64,000 nucleotides of DNA from JAGQYP01 sp041392305. Lineage in GTDB: Bacteria > Bacteroidota > Bacteroidia > Flavobacteriales_D > Crocinitomicaceae. Where the stretch lies: NCBI GenBank assembly GCA_041392305.1, contig JAWKMJ010000011.1, positions 1 through 64,000 of the forward strand, written 5' to 3'. The stretch's first letter is position 1. Each line of letters opens with the position of its first letter. A program made the position numbers and the translations under genes. Of the stretch, positions 23,865-32,244 are shown piece after piece. The notes below the pieces were generated by a model. The model saw only the letters and a program-made list of their open reading frames with translations. It was not told where the DNA came from and ran no database searches.

Positions 23865-24311
23865 TTATTTTCTACCGAAGTTGAAAATTGGCTTTTTACC
23901 ACCATTGTCAAGTACTTTATTTACAGCATTTGATTTTAAACCAGTATTCCACAATAAGGTATCAGGAATGTCCATTGGTTTTACTGAAGTGTATTTACCA
24001 TAATATCCTTGAACCGTCACTTTGTACTTACCGTACATAGGTTTTTCGTAAGAATATACTGGGTCTACAATGATGTCCGCACCAGACTTAGTTAAAGCAT
24101 CATGTCTAGCTTTTGATTTTGCATCGTCCAACATTTTGTCTTCAGCATAACCTTCAATCTTTTTGTTTACGTTAACGTCAACATCCGCAACCATTGGTCT
24201 TGTGAAAATTGTTTGATTTACGATATCCTGTTCTCTAGTACCGTATTTTTTAACTGTACATGATACTGCTACTACAGAAAGTACAAGCGACATAAAAATA
24301 AGCTTCTTCAT
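23865..24311 (-). CDS. Hypothetical lipoprotein
   Basis: A 148-residue lipoprotein (MKKLIFMSLVLSVVAVSC, Cys18). The mature part reads KKYGTREQDIVNQ, TRPMVADVDVNVNKKIEGYAEDK, then ARHDALTKSGADIIVDPVYSYE, a pattern seen in small Bacteroidota lipoproteins that resemble trypsin-inhibitor or DUF4156-like folds. Function unknown. It has its own promoter region (24312-24516), which holds a 7-bp inverted repeat (ATACAAT 24440-24446, ATTGTAT 24463-24469) and nothing else recognisable. Confidence 0.78.
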   Translation of the reverse strand: MKKLIFMSLVLSVVAVSCTVKKYGTREQDIVNQTIFTRPMVADVDVNVNKKIEGYAEDKMLDDAKSKARHDALTKSGADIIVDPVYSYEKPMYGKYKVTVQGYYGKYTSVKPMDIPDTLLWNTGLKSNAVNKVLDNGGKKPIFNFGRK

Positions 24312-24516
24312 AATTATATAATTTTTAGTTGTTTATGGCGGCAAAATTATATATTTCTTCCAATTTACGGTTTTTAAATCGCTTATTTAAAGTGAATTCA
24401 AATAGTGTTTCATGAATCGTATCGATTTAATTAATTGACATACAATATGTTATCATTTTAGAATTGTATATGACGTTAAATAATTCTTAATAATTTCATA
24501 ACCTCTAATTGAACTT

Positions 24517-25713
24517 TTACGAGAGGATACCTAAAGAATTAAATGATTTCGAAATGATTTTGCTAGCATCCGATTGAAACCATTCAACTATAATGTCCCA
24601 ATAAATATTACGAAAATCTACTTTATATGAGATGTCACCATCATCCAATTTGGATAAGTCTGGCCCATCATTATAAATGCCCGGATGCTTTAAGTTTTTT
24701 CCAATTAAAAACAGATTATTCGCTTTTCCGTGATCGGTACCTGAAGAACCATTTTCTTCAACTCTTCTTCCAAATTCTGAAAATGTGAGGATGAGTGTGT
24801 GCTCCAGATCACCTGATTTTTCAAGACTCTGAACCAAAGCTGAAACGGACTTAGAGTAGTCTTCCAATAATTTATCCTGACTTTTTCTTTGATTCACATG
24901 AGAGTCGAAACCGTTGTGTGAAACATAATACACTTGAGTAGAAAATCCTGATCGAATAAATTGTGAAACCTGAGCCAATTTTTTCCCTAAACCGGTTTGA
25001 GGAAACTCTAAATTATTGTCTTTCACGGTATGGGTTTCAGCAAGGTATTTTGCACTTTGATTGGTTTGAATAAGGGTTTTATACAAATAACCTTGATTGT
25101 CTTCATTCAATTCTGCAGATTCTGCGGTTTCAATTACATCCCTAAAATATTTATCTCGCAAGGTTTTGTATAGTTTGTCTGATTGCTCCAAGGCCAACCC
25201 GTTTCTTTCTTTTCCATGTAGTGCCAGAGAAAGCTGTGAATCTAATTCGAGCATGGAATGAGAATTGGAACAGTAACTATCCATGTAGCGACCCAACCAT
25301 CCTGATTTTGAATATTGATTGGAATCTACCGCCGTATGCCAAATATCCATGGATCGAAAATGAGATCGGTTCGGATTGGGATACCCAACGGAATTAACAA
25401 TGCTTACCAATCCGTCTTTAAAAAGTTTGTGAAATTCAGCCATGTTTGGATTCAATCCCAGCTGATCATTTAGTTTGATGACCTCATTTTTTGAAATGCT
25501 GATTTGTGGTCTGAGATTGTAGTACAAATCGTTTTCAAATGGAATGATGGTATTCAAGCCGTCATTTCCACCACTTAATTGAATGACAATGAGTTTTCTA
25601 AACTGACTTCTTTCGTCTAAATTCATCCAATCCATTCCCCTTAAAAATTCAGGAATGAAAAGGGTTCCAACCGCTCCTAAACTCGTATTGCGTATAAATT
25701 CTCTTCTTTTCAT
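24517..25713 (-). CDS. DUF1501 family exported protein
   Basis: A 398-residue protein of the DUF1501 family (related to sulfatase/alkaline-phosphatase folds). The N-terminus looks like a twin-Arg signal (MKRREFIRNTSLGAVGTLFIPEF). Core motifs include IVIQLSGGNDGLNTIIPF, LGLNPNMAEFHKLF, and the late HNGFDSH and FSEFGRRVEENGSSGTDHGKA, which hold the expected metal ligands (D, H, D, H). It is made with the DUF1800 protein 11 bases upstream; the two families occur together in Bacteroidota and Planctomycetota. Substrate unknown. Confidence 0.88.
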   Translation of the reverse strand: MKRREFIRNTSLGAVGTLFIPEFLRGMDWMNLDERSQFRKLIVIQLSGGNDGLNTIIPFENDLYYNLRPQISISKNEVIKLNDQLGLNPNMAEFHKLFKDGLVSIVNSVGYPNPNRSHFRSMDIWHTAVDSNQYSKSGWLGRYMDSYCSNSHSMLELDSQLSLALHGKERNGLALEQSDKLYKTLRDKYFRDVIETAESAELNEDNQGYLYKTLIQTNQSAKYLAETHTVKDNNLEFPQTGLGKKLAQVSQFIRSGFSTQVYYVSHNGFDSHVNQRKSQDKLLEDYSKSVSALVQSLEKSGDLEHTLILTFSEFGRRVEENGSSGTDHGKANNLFLIGKNLKHPGIYNDGPDLSKLDDGDISYKVDFRNIYWDIIVEWFQSDASKIISKSFNSLGILS

Positions 25714-25724
25714 ATTTCCTGATT

Positions 25725-27074
25725 TTAGATTAATTGAAATTCGGGAAGAGAGATGAGCTGAATCACCTCCTCGTATTTTGTTTCAAAGTGATGCTTGTCA
25801 ATAAATGCCTTCATTTGAGGTGAAAGTTTTCCATTGAAAAACAAGTCTTTAAAATCCATGCCTTGGTTTTGATCGAAGAAATATTCCCAGTCATAGGTAA
25901 ACCCAAGTTTCTGACTAAACTTATTTTCCTTCATCCCATCCAAAGGGTTTTCGTCGTAGTTTGGTTTAGCTGCCAAATCCAGCTGTGCATTAGTTAGGAT
26001 GATGGAAGGGAGCCTTAAACGAAGTGGCAAACTATTGGAATCAATCCATTCTTGATCTACTTTCCAGCCTTTTACATTGGGTGGTCTGTATAATATCTGA
26101 TCAAATAGTTTTTGGTATAACAACCAGCTTTTTGGATTCTCATTTTCTATCTTGAATTGCCGACTCAATCCTACAATAAACTCTATGGGGGATTTTATTT
26201 TCGCCAGGATGTTTTGCTCCTCATAAAACCAATTGGACTCCGCAATATGAATAATCAATTTCTGAATATCATACTTTGAAGTATAGAATACATCCGTAAG
26301 CTCCTTCACATGTTTTTCATTCACTTTTGGATGCACAAAGTATTCGTAAATATTCTTACATATAAATTCCGCACAAGCTTTTTTCTCCAGAATGAGATCG
26401 ATAACTTCTTCCCCGTTAAAGTTTCCCGTCTTTCCAAAAATGGTCTTGTTTCCTTCATCATGTTTTTTGGGATGTACGATAAATTCGCCAAGCATCTTGT
26501 GGCGCCAACCTGTGAACGCTCGCGCAATTTCCTGAACATCTTTTTCGGTGTACTCGTTATCCCTTCCTAAAGTATAAAGCTCACACAATTCCCTGGCAAA
26601 ATCTTCGTTCGGATGGGATTTTTCATTTTGTTTGGCGTGTAAAAAATCGATCATCGCCGCCGATTTGGAAACTTCCAAGACCAGATCACGAAAATTTCCT
26701 GTCGCATTCTTCCTTATAATATTGGTAAACTGCTGACCATACAAAGGGTTCTCAATACTGCAAGCAAAATGATGATGCCAAAACAAATTCATTTTTTCCT
26801 GAATAATATTTTCAGAATGAATCATTTTATCCAACCACATTAAATTCAAATCCTTGATCTTCTCCCGTAATTTCTTGAAGAACTCTTTCCTTTCTTTTTC
26901 AGGCAAACTTCTGAAATCTACTCCCTCAAACTCTGAAAGATCAAGCTTGATTTCCTCTACTTTTTCCTTTTTCAGTTTTTCTGCAAAAGAGATTCCCGAA
27001 AGTTTTTTGATTTGTTTGCCAGTGAGTCCAAAACCAAAGCAATTGTAGAGATGAATGAACTTCCTGTTTTCCAT
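25725..27074 (-). CDS. DUF1800 family protein
   Basis: A 449-residue protein of the DUF1800 family, mostly helical. Signatures: HLYNCFGFG at the N-terminus, MIHSENIIQEKMNLFWHHHFA, NEDFARELCELYTLG, DVQEIARAFTGWR, and a C-terminal PPNVKGW. ATG 27074 is used because the family begins with a HLL/HLYNR-type helix; an upstream ATG at 27131 adds 19 proline-rich residues next to a repeat and seems spurious. First gene of a two-gene unit with DUF1501. No signal peptide with the chosen start. Confidence 0.85.
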   Translation of the reverse strand: MENRKFIHLYNCFGFGLTGKQIKKLSGISFAEKLKKEKVEEIKLDLSEFEGVDFRSLPEKERKEFFKKLREKIKDLNLMWLDKMIHSENIIQEKMNLFWHHHFACSIENPLYGQQFTNIIRKNATGNFRDLVLEVSKSAAMIDFLHAKQNEKSHPNEDFARELCELYTLGRDNEYTEKDVQEIARAFTGWRHKMLGEFIVHPKKHDEGNKTIFGKTGNFNGEEVIDLILEKKACAEFICKNIYEYFVHPKVNEKHVKELTDVFYTSKYDIQKLIIHIAESNWFYEEQNILAKIKSPIEFIVGLSRQFKIENENPKSWLLYQKLFDQILYRPPNVKGWKVDQEWIDSNSLPLRLRLPSIILTNAQLDLAAKPNYDENPLDGMKENKFSQKLGFTYDWEYFFDQNQGMDFKDLFFNGKLSPQMKAFIDKHHFETKYEEVIQLISLPEFQLI

Positions 27075-27150
27075 GCTTCTAAGATTGTGTTGGAATTGGA
27101 CAGGTGAGAAGGGGAAAGGTTTAATTGGCATCTCGTTCGTCCTCTCCCTC

Positions 27151-27190
27151 CCTTCCGTAGCTGACGGTTTAAACCGTCAGTTACGGAAGG
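27151..27190. repeat. 40-bp palindrome, second REP-type family
   Basis: Left half CCTTCCGTAGCTGACGGTTT, right half its reverse complement with a single mismatch. It immediately follows the C-terminal remnant of a Y1 transposase, the position a cognate hairpin would take. Confidence 0.85.
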
Positions 27191-27328
27191 AGTAGGATAG
27201 TTGTAGATAACAACTTCAAAATCGTCAATAGTTGTTCCTTGTGAATGATGAAGTTCCTGATTTCGTATATATTTTCTCACAACTTCTACTTTTTCTTGAG
27301 AAACGGAAGCAGCATAGTATCCTTTTGC
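27191..27328 (-). pseudogene. C-terminal remnant of a Y1 (IS200/REP-type) transposase
   Basis: On the minus strand this reads KGYYAASVSQEKVEVV, then RKYIRNQELHH and SQGTTIDDFEV. It matches the last part of the intact transposase at 27356 (EYYAVSVGPERLNQVRKYIRNQEIHH), including the catalytic Tyr region, but is a diverged copy. The N-terminal two thirds, including the HUH motif, are absent on either side. Its 5' end coincides with a palindrome of the intact element. Confidence 0.75.
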
Positions 27329-27330
27329 CG

Positions 27331-27360
27331 AATAACCCGGGAATTAATTCCCGGGTTATT
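27331..27360. repeat. REP-type palindrome, copy 1
   Basis: A perfect 30-bp palindrome (half AATAACCCGGGAATT), extendable to 36 bp with CCG/CGG. It marks the 3' edge of the transposase and supplies its stop codon (GAA TAA on the minus strand). Confidence 0.88.
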
Positions 27361-27784
27361 CGGGAGTGGCTTCAGGAAAACCACCGATTTCTTTCATTTC
27401 ATCTTCAAATTTCTTAGCGCCATGATGAATTTCTTGATTCCGAATATACTTGCGAACTTGATTCAGTCTTTCAGGTCCAACTGAAACAGCATAATATTCG
27501 GGTTGCCATATAGTTCCTTCATAGCCTGGGATCTTTTCGGAGAGCCATCGACTTGAACATCCTTTGAGTTCTTTGGCAACTTGACTGATGCTTTGTGTCC
27601 TTTTAAGTGAAATCAGACAATGAATATGATCTAAATGACCATCCATTGCATCAATGTGAATTTTCTTTTCTGTGCCAACAAAACGGATATGTTGAAAAAG
27701 TTTCTTTTTCAATTCCGGTTTTAAAAAGGGGTCTCGATTTTTTGTGCACCAAACAAGGTGAACATAGATGGTGGTGAATGGCAT
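27356..27784 (-). CDS. Y1 transposase, IS200/REP-associated type
   Basis: A 142-residue single-domain HUH transposase. Residues His53-Ile54-His55 (DHIHCLISL) form the HUH metal site; Tyr113 in VRKYIRNQEIHH is the catalytic nucleophile. Such enzymes cut and join single-stranded DNA at hairpin ends. Start ATG 27784; a longer frame begins in the palindrome. Its last two codons and stop are inside the palindrome at 27331-27360. Confidence 0.88.
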   Translation of the reverse strand: MPFTTIYVHLVWCTKNRDPFLKPELKKKLFQHIRFVGTEKKIHIDAMDGHLDHIHCLISLKRTQSISQVAKELKGCSSRWLSEKIPGYEGTIWQPEYYAVSVGPERLNQVRKYIRNQEIHHGAKKFEDEMKEIGGFPEATPE

Positions 27785-27802
27785 GATGATTTGTGGTAAA
27801 AA

Positions 27803-27832
27803 AATAACCCGGGAATTCATTCCCGGGTTATT
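27803..27832. repeat. REP-type palindrome, copy 2
   Basis: Same 30-bp palindrome with one central change (AATTCATT instead of AATTAATT). It lies between the transposase start and the metK stop and may serve as terminator for metK. Confidence 0.85.
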
Positions 27833-27855
27833 TGGTGTGTTGTTTCTCTCGGATC

Positions 27856-29112
27856 CTACAACCCAAATTTCTCTTTAATCGGATTCACATAATCCAATTT
27901 CTCCCAAGTAAACAACTCTACTTCTTTGGTGATTGTTTCACCCATTGGAGATTTAAAAGTCTTCTTTACAGTTTCATTGGTTCTTCCCATGTGACCGTAT
28001 GCTGCAGTTTCAGAATACATTGGGTTTCTCAATTTCAATCTTTGCTCGATGAAGTAAGGACGCATGTCAAAGATCTCACCAATTTTCTTCGCGATATCTC
28101 CGTCGTGCATCTCTACTTTCGCTGTACCGTAAGTGTTTACAAATAAACCACATGGTTTGGCAACTCCAATAGCATAAGAAACTTGAACCAATACTTCGTC
28201 ACACAATCCAGCAGCTACCATGTTTTTCGCAATATGTCTTGTAGCGTAAGCTCCAGAACGGTCAACTTTTGATGGATCTTTTCCTGAGAAGGCTCCTCCT
28301 CCGTGAGCTCCTTTTCCACCGTATGTGTCCACAATAATTTTTCTTCCTGTTAACCCAGTATCACCATGTGGTCCACCGATAACAAAAATTCCAGTTGGAT
28401 TAATGTGGTAAGTAATATCGTCAGTAAATAATTTTTGAATTTCTGGCTTTTGTTTCGCTTTCACTCTAGGGATCACGATATTCACGATATCTTCTTTGAT
28501 CTTTTTCAACATGTTTTCTTCTGAGTCGAAGTCGTCGTGCTGAGTGGAAACAACAATCGTATCAATTCTTTGAGGTACATTATCATCAGAATATTCAATG
28601 GTTACCTGTGATTTAGCATCTGGTCTTAAATAACCAATTACTCCAGGCTCATTGTTTCTGATATTCGAAAGCTCTTGAAGAATCATGTGAGAAAGATCCA
28701 ATGCCAATGGCATATAATTTTCTGTCTCATTTGTGGCATATCCAAACATCATTCCTTGGTCTCCCGCTCCTTGCTCTTCAGGGTTTTTTCTATCTACTCC
28801 CTGGTTGATATCAGGTGATTGCTCATGTAAAGCACTTAAAATTCCACAAGAGTTCGCTTCAAACATATATTCCGATTTGGTGTACCCAATTTTACGGATC
28901 GTTTCTCTGGCGATTTCCTGAACATCTAAATAAGTGTTTGTGTTGATCTCTCCTGCAAGAACTACCTGACCAGTAGTCACCAGAGTTTCGCAAGCAACTT
29001 TTGAAGAAGGATCAAAAGCCATGAAGTGATCGATCAAAGCATCTGAAATCTGATCGGCGATTTTATCTGGATGCCCTTCAGAAACGGATTCTGATGTAAA
29101 TAAATATGACAT
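27856..29112 (-). CDS. metK: S-adenosylmethionine synthetase
   Basis: A 418-residue enzyme that makes S-adenosylmethionine from methionine and ATP in the cytoplasm. Signatures: SEGHPDKIADQISDALID at the start, GAGDQGMMFGYA, and the phosphate-binding GGKGAHGGGAFSGKDPSKVDRSGAY. Full length for the family. It lies 76 bases downstream of gldA on the same strand. That leader is too short for a SAM riboswitch and contains no recognisable one. Confidence 0.97.
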   Translation of the reverse strand: MSYLFTSESVSEGHPDKIADQISDALIDHFMAFDPSSKVACETLVTTGQVVLAGEINTNTYLDVQEIARETIRKIGYTKSEYMFEANSCGILSALHEQSPDINQGVDRKNPEEQGAGDQGMMFGYATNETENYMPLALDLSHMILQELSNIRNNEPGVIGYLRPDAKSQVTIEYSDDNVPQRIDTIVVSTQHDDFDSEENMLKKIKEDIVNIVIPRVKAKQKPEIQKLFTDDITYHINPTGIFVIGGPHGDTGLTGRKIIVDTYGGKGAHGGGAFSGKDPSKVDRSGAYATRHIAKNMVAAGLCDEVLVQVSYAIGVAKPCGLFVNTYGTAKVEMHDGDIAKKIGEIFDMRPYFIEQRLKLRNPMYSETAAYGHMGRTNETVKKTFKSPMGETITKEVELFTWEKLDYVNPIKEKFGL

Positions 29113-29188
29113 ATTGAATTGATTTTTTTCTTATTAAGACGGCAAATTTAACCAATTTTTAGTTCTTCTACTGTATCTGCCTAAAATA

Positions 29189-30097
29189 TTACTTCTTTGT
29201 GAGTTTTTTGAAGACTTCTTCCATGGACATTTCCTCAATTCTCATGGTCAAAATAACATTGTCTTCTTTCTGAGCAGCTTTGGAAATATCTTTACGAATA
29301 TCCTGCTCATCTTTGGATTCAATCAACCAAGTATTACCGTGCAATCTTCGAGTATTGCCCACTCCTTTAATGGATTTTAAAACCTTGTCGCTGATGTCAG
29401 TGTCAAATTCTACATAAACGACCTGACCTTTTCCTGAAGATTTTTGAATATTGGAAATGGAATCATCGGCTTTGATTCGACCGTTATCAATTAAAATTAC
29501 ACGATCACAAATAGCTTCTACTTCTTGCATGATATGCGTAGAAAGCATCACGGTTTTGGTTTTACCAACTTCAACAATCAAATTTCGTATTTCTACCAAT
29601 TGATTGGGGTCCAATCCTGTTGTAGGTTCATCTAAAATCAACACTTCTGGGTCGTGAATGATGGCTTGAGCCAATCCTACACGCTGTCTGTATCCTTTAG
29701 AAAGTGCTCCAATTTTTTTCTTTTGTTCGCGCTCTAATCCAACCAATTCGATCATTTCTGAAATGCGATCTTTTTTGTTTTTTACTTTGTGAATCGAAGC
29801 AACAAATGCTAAATATTCCTTCACATACATGTCCAAATAAAGCGGGTTGTGTTCTGGTAAATAACCTACCAATTGTTTGATCTGATTGGAATGGGTTTCC
29901 ACATTTAAATCACATACTTCAACATTTCCTTTGCTGGCCGGAATAAAACTTGTCAGAATCTTCATCATGGTCGATTTTCCTGCCCCGTTAGGACCTAAAA
30001 AACCTACGATCTGACTCTTCCCAATAGAAAAAGAAACATCATCTAATGCAGCTTGATTGCCATAAAATTTGGATACATTTTCAACCTTAATGGACAT
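29189..30097 (-). CDS. gldA: Gliding motility ABC transporter ATPase GldA
   Basis: A 302-residue ABC ATPase. Walker A GPNGAGKST (about residues 35-43), Q-loop region QLVGYLPEHNPLYLDMYVKEYL, signature LSKGYRQRVGLAQAI, Walker B VLILDEPTTGLDP, and the H-loop STH. The Y-L-P-E-H-N-P segment and length match GldA, which works with GldF/GldG in gliding motility of flavobacteria. gldF and gldG are not adjacent here, which is usual in this class, since gldA is often separate. The C-terminal ~80 residues form the typical GldA extension. Confidence 0.88.
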   Translation of the reverse strand: MSIKVENVSKFYGNQAALDDVSFSIGKSQIVGFLGPNGAGKSTMMKILTSFIPASKGNVEVCDLNVETHSNQIKQLVGYLPEHNPLYLDMYVKEYLAFVASIHKVKNKKDRISEMIELVGLEREQKKKIGALSKGYRQRVGLAQAIIHDPEVLILDEPTTGLDPNQLVEIRNLIVEVGKTKTVMLSTHIMQEVEAICDRVILIDNGRIKADDSISNIQKSSGKGQVVYVEFDTDISDKVLKSIKGVGNTRRLHGNTWLIESKDEQDIRKDISKAAQKEDNVILTMRIEEMSMEEVFKKLTKK

Positions 30098-30158
30098 ATA
30101 CGATTTCGGAAATTTGTATTATTGAATCAAAGATAATTTAATTTCTTATTTATAAGAT

Positions 30159-30166
30159 TATTTTTG
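30159..30166 (+). promoter_or_regulatory. Bacteroidota -7 box TATTTTTG before rsgA
   Basis: A perfect TAnnTTTG 21 bases before ATG 30188. The longer frame's start at 30164 falls inside it and is therefore rejected. Confidence 0.5.
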
Positions 30167-30187
30167 CTTTTCTTAAGAAATAAGGCA

Positions 30188-31138
30188 ATGCAGGAGGAAG
30201 GTTACAAAAATGGATTGGTTTTAAAGTCAACGGGTAGTCGCTACAAAGTGAAAACAGATGACGGTGAAACGCTGGATTGCTTTATCAAAGGAAAGTTTCG
30301 AATTGAGGGCATTCGGACTACCAATCCTTTAGCTGTTGGAGATCGAGTAAAAGTGAGAGTGGGAGAGGAAGAGAATTTGATTACGGAACTCTATGATCGA
30401 AAGAATTATATTATTCGAAAGTCCATTAATCTTTCCAAAAAGTCACACATTATAGCCTCTAATATTGATCGTGCTTATTTGGTGGTAACCTTAATTGCTC
30501 CCCAAACGCATTTAGGTTTTATTGATCGATTTTTAGTAACCGCTGAAGCCTATTCCATTCCTGTTTCAATTATCTGGAACAAAGTAGATTTGCTTTTCCC
30601 GGAAGATGAGGAGGTTTTGGAACATTATATTTCTATTTACCAGTCTATCGGGTATCCTTGCCATAAAACTTCATTAAAACATCCTGAGACTTTTGATTTT
30701 TTGAGAAAGGAAACAACAGGAAAACAATTTTTGCTTTCTGGAAATTCAGGGGTAGGAAAATCGTCCATAGCCAAACTTCTGGCTCCAGATTTAGATATTA
30801 AAGTTGGAAAGATCTCCATGACGCATTTGGCTGGACAACATACCACTACTTTTGCAGAGATATTTGAGTTGGATAATGGAGGTTTCCTGATAGATACACC
30901 AGGAATTAAAGCTTTTGGACTAATTGATATCGACAAAAAGAATTTATCTCATTATTTCCCGGAAATGCTGAAACTTTTACCACATTGTAAGTTCAATAAT
31001 TGTGTGCACATGAATGAACCGGGCTGCGCCGTAAAAAAAGCCTTGGAAGAGGGGGAGATTGCTTCTGAAAGATATAATTCTTACCTCAGTATGATGGAAG
31101 AAGATCAAGAAGAAGATTACCGTGGAGGACATTCCTAA
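30188..31138 (+). CDS. rsgA: Small ribosomal subunit biogenesis GTPase RsgA
   Basis: A 316-residue circularly permuted GTPase that matures the 30S subunit. N-terminal OB-fold (GLVLKSTGSRYKVKTDDGE), then G4 NKVDLL, G1 GNSGVGKSSI, G3 DTPGIKAFG, and a C-terminal zinc-binding helix region with C and H ligands (PHCKFNNCVHMNEPGCAV). All functional motifs are intact. It is divergent from gldA, with a 90-bp shared promoter region. Confidence 0.96.
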   Translation: MQEEGYKNGLVLKSTGSRYKVKTDDGETLDCFIKGKFRIEGIRTTNPLAVGDRVKVRVGEEENLITELYDRKNYIIRKSINLSKKSHIIASNIDRAYLVVTLIAPQTHLGFIDRFLVTAEAYSIPVSIIWNKVDLLFPEDEEVLEHYISIYQSIGYPCHKTSLKHPETFDFLRKETTGKQFLLSGNSGVGKSSIAKLLAPDLDIKVGKISMTHLAGQHTTTFAEIFELDNGGFLIDTPGIKAFGLIDIDKKNLSHYFPEMLKLLPHCKFNNCVHMNEPGCAVKKALEEGEIASERYNSYLSMMEEDQEEDYRGGHS

Positions 31139-31269
31139 AGATTTCATCGGTCAGTTTACCCTGTTAGTCGAACTTAAGATTTAGTTGAATTACACTTAAG
31201 AAATCGTTAACTTGATTTCGTCTTTTCATTCGTTGATTTGTAAACTCACAAATATTTAGAACTCATTGT

Positions 31270-32160
31270 ATGAAAAGAACAGTCATTTATGCTTCAATCG
31301 CATTTCTAACCTTAAGTGCCTGCCAGAAAAATTTATCGGAATCAGCAAATGAAAGGGAAACTCTTAAACCAATCAAAGTTTCGGGTTCAGATTCCGAAAA
31401 GGCACTGATCCAACTGATGGTCAAAAGGTTTGAATCCAACTACGATATTCAAGTTGAAGGGGGTGGATCAAGAATTGGAATTGGAAAACTTTTAAGAGGA
31501 GAAGCTCATATTGCAAATTCTTCCAGATCCATGAGCGCAGTTGAAGAAAGAAATGCGAAATCTGCTGGAGTAAATCCCTATTCTGTGATTATCGCTATGG
31601 ATGCCCTTGCTTTCATTACCAATGCTAAGAATGGAGTAGATAGTTTGTCTACTATTCAAATTAAAAAGATTCTCTCTGGTGAGATTACGAATTGGAAAGA
31701 GGTTGGAGGGAAAAATTTGCCAATTACCATTTATGGAAGAGATAAAAATTCAGGAACACATCAGTATGTTAAAGATTTATTTCTCGGTGAAGAGGATTTT
31801 CCGGCAAACACGAAAATTGTAATTTCAAACAAAGACATTGTTGATATTGTAACAGAAGATTCAACTTCCATTGGATATGTTGGTGTGGCTTTTGTGAAAA
31901 ATGAATTTAATAAAGTTCGAAAAGGAATCAAAGCTCAAAATGTATTTATAGAAGGGGAAAAAAGAGCTTACTCCCCATTAGAAGATCAAAAGGTTTTGGA
32001 TGGTTCATACCCTTTTGTGAGACCGCTTTATCAGTATTTCAACGGGAAACCAACTGGTGAGTTAGCTAAGTTTGTTGAATTTGAATTGTCCGATGAAGGT
32101 CAGCAGCTAGTTTTTCAGTACGGCTATTTCCCTGTTTCAGAAGACCTGAGGATAGATTAA
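31270..32160 (+). CDS. PstS-like phosphate-binding lipoprotein
   Basis: A 296-residue periplasmic binding protein with a lipoprotein signal (TLSACQ). The PBP-like domain shows the PstS pattern: VSGSDSEKALIQLMVKRF, GGGSRIGIGKLLRGEAHIANSSR, LSGEITNWKEVGG, and GRDKNSGTHQYVKD, which line the phosphate pocket. The pstCAB permease genes are not beside it, so it may be a stand-alone binding protein or serve a distant transporter. A hairpin terminator follows. Confidence 0.87.
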   Translation: MKRTVIYASIAFLTLSACQKNLSESANERETLKPIKVSGSDSEKALIQLMVKRFESNYDIQVEGGGSRIGIGKLLRGEAHIANSSRSMSAVEERNAKSAGVNPYSVIIAMDALAFITNAKNGVDSLSTIQIKKILSGEITNWKEVGGKNLPITIYGRDKNSGTHQYVKDLFLGEEDFPANTKIVISNKDIVDIVTEDSTSIGYVGVAFVKNEFNKVRKGIKAQNVFIEGEKRAYSPLEDQKVLDGSYPFVRPLYQYFNGKPTGELAKFVEFELSDEGQQLVFQYGYFPVSEDLRID

Positions 32161-32187
32161 TTTGTACTTTTAGTTTAATGATTCAAT

Positions 32188-32223
32188 AAAAAAAGGGAAC
32201 GAGGCAACTTGTTCCCTTTTTTG
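32188..32223 (+). terminator. Rho-independent terminator after PstS-like gene
   Basis: AAAAGGGAAC, 10-base loop, GTTCCCTTTT with flanking A and T runs. Confidence 0.85.
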
Positions 32224-32244
32224 GTTTTTACATTATTTATATAA

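Larger units (their letters stand above)
27328..27835 (-). mobile_element. Palindrome-bounded Y1 transposase element
   Basis: About 0.5 kb: palindrome copy 1, Y1 transposase gene, palindrome copy 2. The same palindrome on both sides, and a solo copy 6.9 kb away, fit a REP-associated tyrosine transposase (RAYT/TnpA-REP) or an IS200-like element whose ends fold as hairpins. It lies between a second, broken transposase and the 3' end of metK. Confidence 0.65.

Noticed and set aside
29113..29188. SAM riboswitch before metK
   Set aside because: Only 76 bases, no paired stems of a known SAM riboswitch class.
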